From the NCBI GenBank assembly GCA_023665425.1, contig JAMPDX010000002.1, positions 82,955 to 146,954 of the forward strand: DNA of 64,000 nucleotides, written 5' to 3'. Of the stretch, positions 51,041-61,299 are shown in pieces. Source of the DNA: Muribaculaceae bacterium. Its GTDB lineage: Bacteria > Bacteroidota > Bacteroidia > Bacteroidales > Muribaculaceae. The first letter of the stretch is position 1, and every line of letters starts with the position of its first letter. A program made the position numbers and the translations under genes. Under the pieces are notes generated by a model, which was not told where the DNA came from, did no database searches, and saw only the letters and a list, made by a program, of their open reading frames with translations.

Positions 51041-52576
51041 ATGGAAGACGAAAAGAAACCCAAACGTCCGCGTATCGGACTGACACCTTCTCCCGCGGCG
51101 AGTGCCGACGGGGGTGAAGCGCGTTATGACAAAGCTAATTACTCCGGGGAACACCAATCATATACACCCGGCGAACAGCGCCCCCGTCCGGCCTATAATC
51201 AGCGCCAGCAGGGTGGTTATCAGCAGCGTCCTTACAATAATCAGGGGAGCTATCCACGCCCCCGCACTCAGAGCCCCTATACTCAGCAGCGCCCGGCGTA
51301 CAATCAGCGCCCATACCAGCGTATGGACAATGCCTCCGGTGCAGAGGAGGCTTCAAGCGATAACTCAACAGCAGCTGAGGGTGGCTATCAGCCCCGCCAG
51401 TACAATCAGGGCTATCAACCCCGTCCGCGCACTCAGGTTGGCTATAACAACCGTCAGCAGAGCGGCTATGGCCAGCAACGTCAGGGTGGCTACAACAATC
51501 GCCAGCAGGGCCAGGGAGGATATAACAACCGTCAGCAAGGCGGCTATGGCCAGCAACGTCACGGTGGCTACAACAATCGCCAGCAGGGAGGCTATGGCCA
51601 GCAACGACAAGGTGGCTATAACAATCGCCAGCAGGGAGGCTATGGCCAGCAACGACAAAGCCAGGGAGGCTTCAACAACCATCAGCAGGGTGGCTACGGA
51701 CAGCAGCGTCAGGGCAGCTTCAACAACCGCCAGCAGGGCCACGCCGGGTATAACAACAACCGTCGTCCTCAGCCCAACCGCTTCCAGCCGCGCCCGGGCA
51801 AGCAGTTTATCCCTCGCCCCAAGCAGATAGACTATGTGATGAACGATTTCGACCCCAACGAGCCAATTCGTCTCAACAAATTTATGGCCGGTGCCGGTGT
51901 ATGCTCACGCCGCGAGGCCGATGAGCACATCGTAGCAGGACTGGTGAAGGTGAACGGCGAGGTTGTCACCGAGCTCGGCACCAAGATCACCGCCGCTGAT
52001 GTAGTGGAATATGAGGGCAAGGTAGTGACTCCCGAGCGCAAATGTTATGTGCTCCTCAACAAGCCGAAAGACTGTGTCACCACCAGCGATGACCCGAATG
52101 GCCGCACCACAGTGCTCGACCTGGTGCAGAACGCTTGCCGCGAGCGCATTTACCCCGTAGGCCGTCTGGACCGCAACACCACCGGTGTGCTCCTGCTCAC
52201 CAACGACGGCGACCTGGCCTCCAAACTGACACATCCCAAGTATGTGAAGAAGAAAATATACCACGTATGGACCGACAAGGATATCGCCGAAGAGGATATG
52301 CAGCGCATTGCCGACGGCATTGAGCTGGATGACGGCGAGATACATGCCGACGCCATCAGCTATGTCACCGACACTGACCGCAATCAGGCAGGCATCGAGA
52401 TACACTCAGGCCGCAACCGCATTGTTCGCCGCATCTTCGAGGCCCTTGGCTACCGTGTCACTAAACTGGACCGCGTATACTTCGCCGGTCTGACTAAGAA
52501 AAATCTGCCCCGTGGCCGCTGGCGCTACCTCACTCAGGAAGAGGTGGACTACCTGCGCAAGGGCGAATTTGAATAA
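51041..52576 (+). CDS. RluB/RsuA-type pseudouridine synthase with Q/N/G/Y repeat N-terminus
   Basis: 511 residues. Residues about 20-265 are low-complexity, with repeats of GGYNNRQQ and GGYGQQRQ (most regular at residues 135-240). The S4 domain begins at [20 protein letters not shown] (about 273), and the catalytic domain has the active Asp in [20 protein letters not shown] (about 370) and ends near [14 protein letters not shown]. It modifies uridine in 23S or 16S rRNA. The repeat region is prion-like, rich in Arg and Gln, and may bind RNA or form condensates. Only 2 bases separate it from asnS. Confidence 0.92.
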   Translation: MEDEKKPKRPRIGLTPSPAASADGGEARYDKANYSGEHQSYTPGEQRPRPAYNQRQQGGYQQRPYNNQGSYPRPRTQSPYTQQRPAYNQRPYQRMDNASGAEEASSDNSTAAEGGYQPRQYNQGYQPRPRTQVGYNNRQQSGYGQQRQGGYNNRQQGQGGYNNRQQGGYGQQRHGGYNNRQQGGYGQQRQGGYNNRQQGGYGQQRQSQGGFNNHQQGGYGQQRQGSFNNRQQGHAGYNNNRRPQPNRFQPRPGKQFIPRPKQIDYVMNDFDPNEPIRLNKFMAGAGVCSRREADEHIVAGLVKVNGEVVTELGTKITAADVVEYEGKVVTPERKCYVLLNKPKDCVTTSDDPNGRTTVLDLVQNACRERIYPVGRLDRNTTGVLLLTNDGDLASKLTHPKYVKKKIYHVWTDKDIAEEDMQRIADGIELDDGEIHADAISYVTDTDRNQAGIEIHSGRNRIVRRIFEALGYRVTKLDRVYFAGLTKKNLPRGRWRYLTQEEVDYLRKGEFE

Positions 52577-52578
52577 TA

Positions 52579-53982
52579 ATGAAAGATATTAAACGAATAA
52601 CAGTCAAGCAATTGCTCACCGAAGCAGATGCCTTGGTGGGCACAACGGTAGATGTCAAGGGATGGGTACGTACCCGCCGTGGCAACAAGAATGTGCAGTT
52701 TGTAGCACTCAACGACGGCACTACCATCAAGAATATACAGATAGTATTTGACTTGAGCCGCTTCACCGACGATGAGCTCAAGCCCATCACCACCGGCGCC
52801 TCAATCCATGTGCAAGGTCAGCTGGTAGCCTCACAGGGCAAAGGGCAGAGCGTGGAAATTCAGGCCGAGGAGCTGCAGATTTATGGCACTGCCGACCCGG
52901 CAGAATACCCGCTGCAGAAGAAGGGTCACACCCTCGAGTTCCTGCGAGAGAAGGCTCATCTGCGCCCGCGCACCAATACCTTCGGCGCTGTGCTACGCAT
53001 ACGCCACGCCCTCGCCTTTGCTATCCATAAATTCTTTAACGGCAAGGGTTTCTACTATTTCCACACACCCCTCACCACAGCCTCAGACTGCGAGGGTGCC
53101 GGCGCCATGTTCCAGGTGACAACTATGCCGCTTAACGACCTGCCCAAGACCGAGGATGGCATGGTAGACTTCACTCAAGACTTCTATGGCAAGCCGGTCT
53201 CACTCACCGTCTCCGGCCAGCTTGAGGGTGAGTTAGGCGCCACTGCCCTGGGTTGCATATACACCTTCGGCCCCACTTTCCGCGCCGAGAACTCCAACAC
53301 ACCGCGCCACCTCTCCGAGTTCTGGATGATAGAGCCCGAGATGGCATTCTACGAGATAGCCGACAACATGGATCTGGCAGAGGAGTTCATCAAATACTGT
53401 ATCACCTACGCGCTCGAGCATTGCGCTGACGATATCCAATTCCTCAACGACATGTTCGACAAGGAGTTGATAGAGCGCCTCAAGTTTGTGATACACAACG
53501 ACTTCGTACGCCTCCCCTACACTGAGGGCATCAAAATCCTCGAGCAGAGTGGCGAGAAGTTTGAGTTCCCCGTATCATGGGGCATCGACCTGGCCAGCGA
53601 GCATGAGCGCTACCTTGTGGAGAAGCACTTCAAGAAGCCGGTAATCCTCACCGACTACCCGAAAGAGATCAAAGCCTTCTATATGAAGCTGAACGAGGAT
53701 GGCAAGACCGTCCGCGCAATGGATGTGCTCTTCCCCAAGATTGGCGAGATCATCGGAGGCAGCCAGCGCGAGGAGGACTATGACAAGCTCATGGCCCGCA
53801 TCGAGGAGCTGCATATACCCATGAAGGATATGTGGTGGTATCTTGACACCCGCCGCTTTGGCACAGTGCCTCACTCAGGCTTCGGTCTGGGCTTCGAGCG
53901 CCTTGTGCTCTTCGTGACCGGCATGCAGAACATCCGCGACGTTATCCCCTTCCCCCGCTATCCGGGCAACTGCGAATTCTAA
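52579..53982 (+). CDS. asnS: Asparaginyl-tRNA synthetase
   Basis: 467 residues, the normal length. The OB-fold anticodon-binding domain is at the N-terminus ([20 protein letters not shown]). The class II core has motif 2 [20 protein letters not shown] and motif 3 [21 protein letters not shown]. The ...[10 protein letters not shown] end is typical of AsnRS rather than AspRS. Starts 2 bases after the pseudouridine synthase gene. Confidence 0.97.
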   Translation: MKDIKRITVKQLLTEADALVGTTVDVKGWVRTRRGNKNVQFVALNDGTTIKNIQIVFDLSRFTDDELKPITTGASIHVQGQLVASQGKGQSVEIQAEELQIYGTADPAEYPLQKKGHTLEFLREKAHLRPRTNTFGAVLRIRHALAFAIHKFFNGKGFYYFHTPLTTASDCEGAGAMFQVTTMPLNDLPKTEDGMVDFTQDFYGKPVSLTVSGQLEGELGATALGCIYTFGPTFRAENSNTPRHLSEFWMIEPEMAFYEIADNMDLAEEFIKYCITYALEHCADDIQFLNDMFDKELIERLKFVIHNDFVRLPYTEGIKILEQSGEKFEFPVSWGIDLASEHERYLVEKHFKKPVILTDYPKEIKAFYMKLNEDGKTVRAMDVLFPKIGEIIGGSQREEDYDKLMARIEELHIPMKDMWWYLDTRRFGTVPHSGFGLGFERLVLFVTGMQNIRDVIPFPRYPGNCEF

Positions 53983-54028
53983 GGCCCCACCCCTCGGGCG
54001 GCGGATACCTCCCCGAGAAATAACATCA

Positions 54029-54360
54029 CAGTAAAGACGTCCTCACGGATACCATTCGTCGACTTACAAGTACCCCCGGACACCCACGGCTACGCCACGT
54101 GTGTCCGGGGGTACTTGTAAAATAAGCCGCTACAATCAAAAGGCCACAGTAAATCGGCGGGCTATGCACGCCTGCCGCCATAGTCACCATACCGCGCACA
54201 CCCTCGGCTGAAGCCGAGGGTGTACACGGTTACTATAAGTCGGTGTCCTGGCCGGACACCACGCTTTCGTCAACTGATACGGCATGTATACTCATGGCTA
54301 CGGTAGTATGACGGACATAGTAAGGCGTGCGGAGCCCGCCGAATTACTATACTGAGGTTG
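54029..54360. repeat. REP-like repeat cluster, copy D (at least three units)
   Basis: Unit 1 (about 54029-54121) has a long palindrome: TTACAAGTACCCCCGGACAC is exactly complementary to GTGTCCGGGGGTACTTGTAA around CCACGGCTACGCCAC. Unit 2 (54147-54260) has AGTAAATCGGCGGGCTATGC, the core CACCCTCGGCTGAAGCCGAGGGTG and GGTGTCCTGGCCGGACACC. Unit 3 (about 54320-54350) is the inverted GGCGTGCGGAGCCCGCC word. It fills the gap between convergent asnS and the GSCFA gene. Confidence 0.8.
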
Positions 54361-54434
54361 TTGGTCGCTGTCGCCACATGTGCGAGTCCTACAGTGACGA
54401 CCCGGTAAACAAACATTTTTGTGACCGGTGAGGG

Positions 54435-55334
54435 TCAGTAGGAGAGGAGAGGGTGGTGGTGGGTGCGGAGACGCTGGCGGGCGGCTTGGTTCAGGGCTTC
54501 GATTTCGGCTGCTGTGAAGTAGGTGGACTTAAAATGCTCCCAGATGTATTTCACGGCTATTACCGAGGGGTGAAGCATATCATCGGCATAAAAGCGATAG
54601 TCGCGCAGGTCATCCATCATAAGCTCGTAAGCCGGGAAGTAGGCAGTGCCACACTCTGTTTGACGGCCAATAAGCTCATCTATCGCCAAGTGGAGTGTAG
54701 CCTTCGAGAGGGTATTCTCATGGGCGCCATCCTTGAAGTGGCGAATAGGACTCACCGTAAAGATGACATTCATTGGTCTGCCACGCAGCAGGCAAATATC
54801 CCGCAGTAAGCCATTCCATTCCTCCACTATCTCCGCCGTCGAGAGCCTATAGCGCTCGAATTGTGCAGACGGCACCTTGTGGCAGTTGCCCACTATGGAT
54901 GCAAACTCTGATTCCTCTGAGGGTTGATGGCGGTACACCCACGAAGTGCCGAATGTGAAAATCATCACATCCACCTCCTTCAGCGCCTCCCTGATGTTGG
55001 CCAAAGTCTGCCTAAAGAGGGCCTCCGCCTCCTGAGGATCAGGGTGCGAAAACCTTGTTGGCAAAAGCCAACAGCGGGTGCGTCCCTCATGCTCAAACAC
55101 CGAGCTCTCCGGCAGCTCCATATCCATAGCTGCACGCAGCAGGACCGATATCGATAGCGGGTTATACAATGCCCCGGCCGGATTGACCCGTGCATCCACC
55201 CCACTCTCGAGCAACTTCTCGCCGATATTGTCTGTGAAACATGAACCCATCAGCAGAAACCGCGATTGCGGACTCATGCTGATGGGACTCTTTTGCACTG
55301 GTATTGCGGTACGGAATATGTCAGTACATTTCAT
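54435..55334 (-). CDS. GSCFA domain protein
   Basis: 299 residues from MKCTDIFRTAIPVQKS. The name-giving motif occurs as MGSCFTDNIGEKLLESGV, followed by NPAGALYNPLSISVLLRAAM, FTFGTSWVYRH, VIFTVSPIRHFKDG and DMLHPSVIAVKYIW. The GSCFA family is SGNH-hydrolase related; the Ser of GSCFT and the DxxHP pair are the likely catalytic residues. Substrate unknown. Overlaps the end of the PorE-like gene by 14 bases. Confidence 0.88.
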   Translation of the reverse strand: MKCTDIFRTAIPVQKSPISMSPQSRFLLMGSCFTDNIGEKLLESGVDARVNPAGALYNPLSISVLLRAAMDMELPESSVFEHEGRTRCWLLPTRFSHPDPQEAEALFRQTLANIREALKEVDVMIFTFGTSWVYRHQPSEESEFASIVGNCHKVPSAQFERYRLSTAEIVEEWNGLLRDICLLRGRPMNVIFTVSPIRHFKDGAHENTLSKATLHLAIDELIGRQTECGTAYFPAYELMMDDLRDYRFYADDMLHPSVIAVKYIWEHFKSTYFTAAEIEALNQAARQRLRTHHHPLLSY

Positions 55335-57330
55335 AATCAATAGCTGTCACCTGGAACTCGGTGCGACGGTTTATCTGGTCAGCTGCCTCTTGGTCTTCGG
55401 GTGAGAGGGTCTCGATAAACTCCTCAGTGAGCTGTGTGCCCTCCTCAAACTGCGGGAACTCCTTGTTGATTCGTTTTGTCACCGTCTTGGGGCGAGACTC
55501 TCCATAGCCTTCATACTTTAATCTGTCCGGAGCTATGCCTGCCTGTATGAGGTAGTCCACCACACTCTTGGCACGACGCATCGACAAGTCCTTGTTATAT
55601 TCATCCGAGCCTTTACGGTCTGTATGGCTACCCATCTCGATAGTGATGTTAGGATTGTCGCGAAGCATCTGGGCCAGCTCATCCAACGAGGCTTTGCTCT
55701 CCGGGCGCAGGGTGGCCTTGTCAAAGTCATAGAAGATATTCTCCACCACGTTAGGCTTTGATATAGAAGATAATACAAAGTCTACACTGTACTCGGCATC
55801 CTCCTCGGCGCTGTCGCTCTCAAACTCCTGTTTGACATTCAGATAGCCCTTAGCACCGGCCATCATTACATACTTCACGCCGCGCGATAGTCTGAAGGAG
55901 TATGAGCCGTCATCGCGCGCCACCTCCTTCTGGTTGGAGCCATCGTCGCCTACAATACGTATTATCGCATTGGGCACCGGCTCGTCATCCTTGTCTACCA
56001 CCCAGCCGGAAATGGATATATTCAGCTCCGGCAGAGCGAAGGAATATATATGGTCATAACCGCGAGCATCGCCACGCCCCGAGCTGAAGAAGCCGCTTTC
56101 ACCCTCGCCGAAAGTGATACCGAAGTCATCGGCTTGCGAGTTCATTGGCTTGCCCATATTCTCCACACTCCAGCGGTGGCCGGAGGCATCAAGGTGCGCC
56201 TTAAACAAATCAAGGCCGCCAAAGCCGGGATGCCCGTCGGAGGAGAAATACAAGATGGTGTCAGACCTCACGTATGGAAACTGCTCATTCCCCTCGGTAT
56301 TAATTTGCGGACCGAGGTTCTCAAGCGAGCCTATCTTGTCCTGCAGGTTTACACGCCAAATGTCAAAGCCGCCATAACCGCCGGGCATATCAGATGTGAA
56401 ATAGAGGTAACGCCCGTCGGGAGAGACTGCCGGGTGCCCCACGGCCGATATGGTGTCGTTGAGTATCTCATACTTTACCGGTGCACTCCATGTGGCATCG
56501 CTTCGCTGCGAGGTGTATATCTCCACCGAAGTGGCCGAGACAGGGTCACGGCGAGCCTTGGTCAGATACATGGTCTGGCCATTGGGAGTGAAGCTTATGA
56601 TACCCTCATCAAACTCTGAATTGAGCTCACCCTCCACCGGCTCGGGGCGTTGCCACTCACCCTTCTCATTCTTTCGCGACACATAGATATCATTGTTCTT
56701 GACACCCGTTATCGGACTCTTGTTGTCGCCGGTGCTCTTCTCGTTAGATGATGTAAAGTACAGTTGGTCCAGACTCTTGTCCAGATACATTGGCGCAAAG
56801 TCTGAGCGGCGAGAGTTGAAGAGCTTTGCCTCCTTCACCACATAACGGGTGGTCTTGCCGTCGCGCGCATCAATGGCCTGGCGACATCCGCGGACACCCT
56901 CACGAGCCAAAGCATCATCCGGCTTGAGGAGCAGGAACTGTGTGTAGGCATCTATAGCTTGCTGATACTTGCCCTCCGCCTGAAAAGAGCGCCCGAGCCA
57001 GTAATAAGCCATCGAGTCGGGATACTCATAGCGTATGGCATTCTGATAAGCCGCCGATGCGCGGGCAGCCTGATTAAGCCGCCGATAGCAGCCGGCCATC
57101 TCGTATGCCACCTCGCCACGCAGCGGACGGTCTTCCTTGCGTGTCAGCTTATTATATACCTTGCGATATGTCTGTGCGGCATCATAAAACTCACCACGTG
57201 CCGCTTGCTCACGCGCCACCGACAGCTTGGGCGCTTTGCAGCCACCCAAGAGAGCCATTATGGCGATAGCGCAAAACGCCGCCACAATTATGCCTCCGGC
57301 ACGTATCAACAATTGTCTAACCATACTCAT
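55321..57330 (-). CDS. PorE-like OmpA/TPR/PD40 lipoprotein
   Basis: 669 residues from MSMVRQLLIRAGG (57324 also possible). Lipobox IMALLGGCKAP; TPR helices at 45-150 (EFYDAAQTYRKVYNKL, ADALAREG-type DDALAREGVRGCRQAI); PD40 propeller repeats (AVSPDGRYLYFTSDMPGGYGG, DTILYFSSDGHPGFGGLDL); a carboxypeptidase-regulatory-like domain (ISGWVVDKDDEPVPNAIIRI); and an OmpA C-terminal domain (NITIEMGSHTDRKGSDEYN, LSMRRAKSVVDYLIQ). This domain order equals PorE of the type IX secretion system of Porphyromonas, which binds peptidoglycan. Whether it serves T9SS here is inference. Confidence 0.85.
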   Translation of the reverse strand: MSMVRQLLIRAGGIIVAAFCAIAIMALLGGCKAPKLSVAREQAARGEFYDAAQTYRKVYNKLTRKEDRPLRGEVAYEMAGCYRRLNQAARASAAYQNAIRYEYPDSMAYYWLGRSFQAEGKYQQAIDAYTQFLLLKPDDALAREGVRGCRQAIDARDGKTTRYVVKEAKLFNSRRSDFAPMYLDKSLDQLYFTSSNEKSTGDNKSPITGVKNNDIYVSRKNEKGEWQRPEPVEGELNSEFDEGIISFTPNGQTMYLTKARRDPVSATSVEIYTSQRSDATWSAPVKYEILNDTISAVGHPAVSPDGRYLYFTSDMPGGYGGFDIWRVNLQDKIGSLENLGPQINTEGNEQFPYVRSDTILYFSSDGHPGFGGLDLFKAHLDASGHRWSVENMGKPMNSQADDFGITFGEGESGFFSSGRGDARGYDHIYSFALPELNISISGWVVDKDDEPVPNAIIRIVGDDGSNQKEVARDDGSYSFRLSRGVKYVMMAGAKGYLNVKQEFESDSAEEDAEYSVDFVLSSISKPNVVENIFYDFDKATLRPESKASLDELAQMLRDNPNITIEMGSHTDRKGSDEYNKDLSMRRAKSVVDYLIQAGIAPDRLKYEGYGESRPKTVTKRINKEFPQFEEGTQLTEEFIETLSPEDQEAADQINRRTEFQVTAIDYEMY

Positions 57331-57445
57331 ATAACGTACACCCCACACAAAATATTGCAAAGTTTCACATTCATAAGTTTAACGTATAGTGGAAATCGGC
57401 ATTTTTCTCTATTTAGGCGAAAAATGTGTTCTAAATTTCGGAATT

Positions 57446-57477
57446 GTTGGTCAGTGATAAACTTTTATGTATTTTCG
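57446..57477 (+). promoter_or_regulatory. Promoter of the TolC-HlyD-ABC efflux operon
   Basis: GTTG (57446-57449), 20 bases, TATTTTCG (57470-57477) fits the promoter pattern; the start codon of the first gene is 80 bases downstream. Confidence 0.55.
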
Positions 57478-57556
57478 CGTGTCGTTATTACATGAGCATC
57501 TATATGCTCACAGCATCTCCTCTCTACTAACAAGAATGACCCCAAATTATTAACTT

Positions 57557-59002
57557 ATGCGCTCTCTGTATATAACTCTCACTGCTATTTGCTTGGCGTT
57601 GTGTTCGACACTTGCCGCTCAGGCGCAAGTGTCGCTTGACTCATGTCGCAACATGGCGCTCCGTCATAACAAGGCCATAATGGTGGCAAACGAAAACATC
57701 ACCGGTGCCGGCTATGCCCGCAAAGCGGCCAAGGCAGCATATCTGCCGGGCATTGACTTCTCTGCCACTTACATGTATAATCAGCACAAGATAGCGCTGC
57801 TCGGAGCCGATGCCAAGCTCCCCACCATGAAATTCAATCCCTCCACGATGAGTTATGACTACAACATACTGACGAATCCGGCAACCGGTGCTCCCATCAC
57901 CGACCCCAAGACCGGGAGTGTCATACCCACCGAGGTAGCCGTAATCCCCAAGGAAGCAATGACATACGATGTGCATAACGTGGTAGCCGGCGTCTTCACC
58001 CTCACCCAGCCGGTGTATATGGGTGGCGCAATACGTGCCATGAACGACATCACCAAATATGCCGAGCAATTGGCCATCTCGATGCGCAACTCAGCCGTAC
58101 AGGATGTCATATATTCGGTAGACGAGGCTTACTGGCTGGTAGTCTCCCTGGTGCAGAAAAAGAAGTTGGCCGACAGCTATTGCAACCTGCTCGACTCCCT
58201 GCAACATAATGTCAACTTGATGTATAAAGAGGGGGTCGCCACCAAGAGCGACTGCCTTAGTGTGGATGTCAAGGTCAATGAGGCTGCCGTGACCCGCACC
58301 AAGGTGGACAATGGCCTCTCGCTGGCCCGCATGGCCCTTAATCAGGTGTGCGGATTGCCTATAAACGAGCAATATACCCTCGAAGATGAGACCCTTGAGG
58401 ACCATCCCTCAATGCCTCTGGATGCCGCCTACGAACCGGCCGGAATATATGCACGCCGTCAGGACCTCGCCTCGATAAGGCACGGCATCTCCATCCTCGA
58501 GTCTCAAGAGAAACTGGCACGCTCCGAGATGCTCCCCAAAGTGGGTGTTATAGCTGCTTGGAGCTTCTCCAACCCCAATACCATAGATGGCTTCGAGAAG
58601 CGCTTTGGCGGAGGCTTCTCCGTCGGCGCCACACTCACAGTGCCCATTTGGCACTGGGGTGGCAATTACCATAAGCTGAAAGTGGCAGAGTCAGCCACCC
58701 GCGCCACCCGCCTGCAACTGGAGGATGCCGAGAGCATGGTAGACCTGCAAGTGAGCCAGGCTCGCTTCAAATACCAAGAGGCTCAGAAGACACTCGACAT
58801 GACTCGCACCAACTTGAAGTCGGCCGATGAGAACCTCCACAATGCCCAGTACGGCTTCAAGGAGGGTGTACTCACCACCGACGATGTCACCGCTGCGCAG
58901 ACAGCATGGCTGCAGGCTCACTCCGAGGTGATAGATGCCGAAATCGGTGTGCAGCTTTGCCGCGTGTATCTGAGCAAGGTGCTCGGCACAATGGCTTATT
59001 AA
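57557..59002 (+). CDS. TolC-family outer-membrane efflux channel
   Basis: 481 residues with signal peptide (MRSLYITLTAICLALCSTLA...). Two outer-membrane efflux repeats: long helices with LDSCRNMALRHNKAIMVANENI and LEDAESMVDLQVSQARFKYQ, and the closing NAQYGFKEGVLTTDDVTAAQ. Forms the trimeric exit duct for the fusion protein and two permeases that follow. First gene of the operon. Confidence 0.92.
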   Translation: MRSLYITLTAICLALCSTLAAQAQVSLDSCRNMALRHNKAIMVANENITGAGYARKAAKAAYLPGIDFSATYMYNQHKIALLGADAKLPTMKFNPSTMSYDYNILTNPATGAPITDPKTGSVIPTEVAVIPKEAMTYDVHNVVAGVFTLTQPVYMGGAIRAMNDITKYAEQLAISMRNSAVQDVIYSVDEAYWLVVSLVQKKKLADSYCNLLDSLQHNVNLMYKEGVATKSDCLSVDVKVNEAAVTRTKVDNGLSLARMALNQVCGLPINEQYTLEDETLEDHPSMPLDAAYEPAGIYARRQDLASIRHGISILESQEKLARSEMLPKVGVIAAWSFSNPNTIDGFEKRFGGGFSVGATLTVPIWHWGGNYHKLKVAESATRATRLQLEDAESMVDLQVSQARFKYQEAQKTLDMTRTNLKSADENLHNAQYGFKEGVLTTDDVTAAQTAWLQAHSEVIDAEIGVQLCRVYLSKVLGTMAY

Positions 59003-59034
59003 TTTAACTTGATAACAAAAGAACAACATAAACC

Positions 59035-60090
59035 ATGGAAGAGAAGGATAAAGATAAAGCAGCCCGCACAGAGCAGGCTCCCGTGCCCACCAAAGAACAG
59101 GTGAGCAAGCGCGAGAAGGGGCTTATTCTCGCCATATTTATAGTAGTTTTGGCGCTCGCCGCGCTGGCTGTCATCGGCTTCTTGAGCATTAAGCCGGAGC
59201 CGGACACAGTTCAAGGGCAGGCGGATGCCGAGGAGATACGCATTTCCGGCAAGCTGCCCGGACGCGTGGTAGACATATACGTGGAGGAGGGTCAATATGT
59301 CCATGCCGGTGACACGCTGGTGCACATACACTCCTCGCTGATGGATGCCAAGATGGAGCAGGCCACAGCCATGAAGCAGGCTGCCGCTGCCACTAATGAG
59401 AAGGTGGATGCCGGCACCCGCAGCCAGATTATCAACTCGGCTTACTCGGTATATCAACAGGCTCAGACCGCCGAGGAGATTACCCGCAAGACTTACGAGC
59501 GCATGGAGAATCTCTATAAGGAAGGTGTAGTCACCGCGCAGAAGCGCGATGAGGCTAAGGCGGCATACGATGCTGCCACCTCCGGCACACAAGCAGCCAA
59601 AAGCCAATGGGAGCTGGCCAAGTCCGGCGCCCAGAAGGAGGACAAGGAGGCTGCAGCCGCTATGGTGCGTGTAGCTCAAGGTGGGGTGGCTGAGGCTGAT
59701 GCCATGCTCGAAGACCAATATCTGTTGGCTCCCTGCGACGGACAAATCACCGTAATATATCCGCATGTGAGCGAGTTGGTGATGACCGGCGCTCCCATCA
59801 TGACCCTGCAGAAGGCTGACACTTATCTCGTGTTTAATGTGCGCGAGACTCTGCTCAAGGATATCAAGGACGGCACCACTATCAAGGTGAAAATACCCGC
59901 CCTCGACAAGGAGATTAAAGCACAAGTATACTACATACAGGACATGGGCTCATACGCCAACTGGCAGGCCACCAAGGCCACCGGCTCATTTGATGCCCGC
60001 ACATTCCAGGTGAAGGCGCTCCCCACAGAGAAAGTGGAGGGACTGCTCCCCGGCATGAGTGCCCTGTATCAAGGTGTCGACAAAAGATAG
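59035..60090 (+). CDS. HlyD-family membrane fusion protein
   Basis: 351 residues. Basic N-terminus, one membrane span (LILAIFIVVLALAALAVIGF, about residues 29-49), a biotinyl-lipoyl-like half motif GKLPGRVVDIYVEEGQYVHA, a coiled coil (MEQATAMKQAAAATNEKVD to SQWELAKSGAQKEDKEAAA), then the second half motif LAPCDGQITVIYPHVSELVM. It links the inner-membrane transporter with the TolC-like channel. Confidence 0.92.
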   Translation: MEEKDKDKAARTEQAPVPTKEQVSKREKGLILAIFIVVLALAALAVIGFLSIKPEPDTVQGQADAEEIRISGKLPGRVVDIYVEEGQYVHAGDTLVHIHSSLMDAKMEQATAMKQAAAATNEKVDAGTRSQIINSAYSVYQQAQTAEEITRKTYERMENLYKEGVVTAQKRDEAKAAYDAATSGTQAAKSQWELAKSGAQKEDKEAAAAMVRVAQGGVAEADAMLEDQYLLAPCDGQITVIYPHVSELVMTGAPIMTLQKADTYLVFNVRETLLKDIKDGTTIKVKIPALDKEIKAQVYYIQDMGSYANWQATKATGSFDARTFQVKALPTEKVEGLLPGMSALYQGVDKR

Positions 60091-60123
60091 GTATTATAAA
60101 TCTGTAATCGTGTAAAGAAAGAG

Positions 60124-61287
60124 ATGCGTTCGTTCTTCGCCATATTCATGCGTTCACTGCGACAGTTGGCTTCGCGCCCACTGTATTGGTACGCCATGTT
60201 TGTGCTCCCTCTCTTCTTGGGGTGGTTCCTCACCTCGGAGATGAACAACGGGTTGCCGGAGAACACCCCGACAGCTATCGTAGACAAGGACCACACTCAC
60301 CTGTCACGCCAGGTGACACAGACCCTCGACGGCATGCAGCTTATCAAGATAACCGAGGCGTGTGACTCATACTCAGCTGCTATGGAGAGGATGCGCTCAG
60401 GCGAGATTTTCGGCTTCTTCCTCATCCCGGAGAACTATGAGGCCGACCTGCTTGCCGGGCGTGCCCCGGTCATCTCCTTCTACACTAACATGACTTACTT
60501 TGTGCCGGGCACACTGGCTTACAAGAATTTCAAAACCACGGCTGTCTATACCAAGGCCGGGATGGTGATGCAGGTCATACAGACCGGCACCGGGGCCACT
60601 CCTGACCAAATTACCCCCATGCTCAATCCGGTGAACATCGAAGGGCACGCGCTGCACAACCCATGGCTCAACTATCAGTATTATCTGTGCAACAGCTTTG
60701 TGCCCGGGGTGCTACAACTCATGGTGATGTTGCTGACCGCCTACACCATAGGCGAGGAGATAAAACGCCGCACGAGCTATCGGCTGATGCAGATGGCCGG
60801 CGGCTCCGTGCTCAAGGCGCTCACCGCCAAACTAATGCCACAGACCTTTATATGGTGGGTAGTGGCTCTGCTCATGGAGAGCTGGCTCTTCGGCTACAAT
60901 CACTTCCCCATGAACGGCTCGCTACTATGGATGACCGTCAACACCTTGCTGTTGGTACTTGCCTCACAGGGGCTGGCCATATTCCTGTTCTGCGCCGTGC
61001 CCTCCCTGCGCCTGGCGGTATCGGCATGCGCTCTTATCGGCATCCTGACCTTCTCCATCGCCGCCTTCTCATTCCCGGTGGAGAGCATGTATCCGGCCGT
61101 GGGCATATTCTCATGGATAGTGCCTGTGCGCTATTACTTCCTGATATACATTGACCAAGCCCTCAATGGCATAGACCTATACTACAGCCGTTGGTGGTAC
61201 ATTGCATACATTATATTCATCTTCGCACCCCTGCTGCTGATATGGCGCCTAAAAAAGGCATGGCTGAAACCCGTTTATCTCCCCTGA
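60124..61287 (+). CDS. ABC-2 type permease (DR-type, first copy)
   Basis: 387 residues, MRSFFAIFMRSLRQLASRPL then one membrane span, a large extracytoplasmic loop (residues 45-180) and five C-terminal spans; ABC2_membrane_3 pattern as in YhhJ/YbhS/YbhR. The loop contains NNGLPENTPTAIVDKDHTHL. It begins 33 bases after the HlyD gene. No ATP-binding subunit is encoded beside it. Confidence 0.88.
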   Translation: MRSFFAIFMRSLRQLASRPLYWYAMFVLPLFLGWFLTSEMNNGLPENTPTAIVDKDHTHLSRQVTQTLDGMQLIKITEACDSYSAAMERMRSGEIFGFFLIPENYEADLLAGRAPVISFYTNMTYFVPGTLAYKNFKTTAVYTKAGMVMQVIQTGTGATPDQITPMLNPVNIEGHALHNPWLNYQYYLCNSFVPGVLQLMVMLLTAYTIGEEIKRRTSYRLMQMAGGSVLKALTAKLMPQTFIWWVVALLMESWLFGYNHFPMNGSLLWMTVNTLLLVLASQGLAIFLFCAVPSLRLAVSACALIGILTFSIAAFSFPVESMYPAVGIFSWIVPVRYYFLIYIDQALNGIDLYYSRWWYIAYIIFIFAPLLLIWRLKKAWLKPVYLP

Positions 61288-61299
61288 CACATTACTACT

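Noticed and set aside
51400..51790. Regularly repeated DNA that might suggest a CRISPR array
   Set aside because: The repeats are in frame, about 24-60 bases apart without unique spacers, and encode the GYNNRQQ repeats of the pseudouridine synthase.
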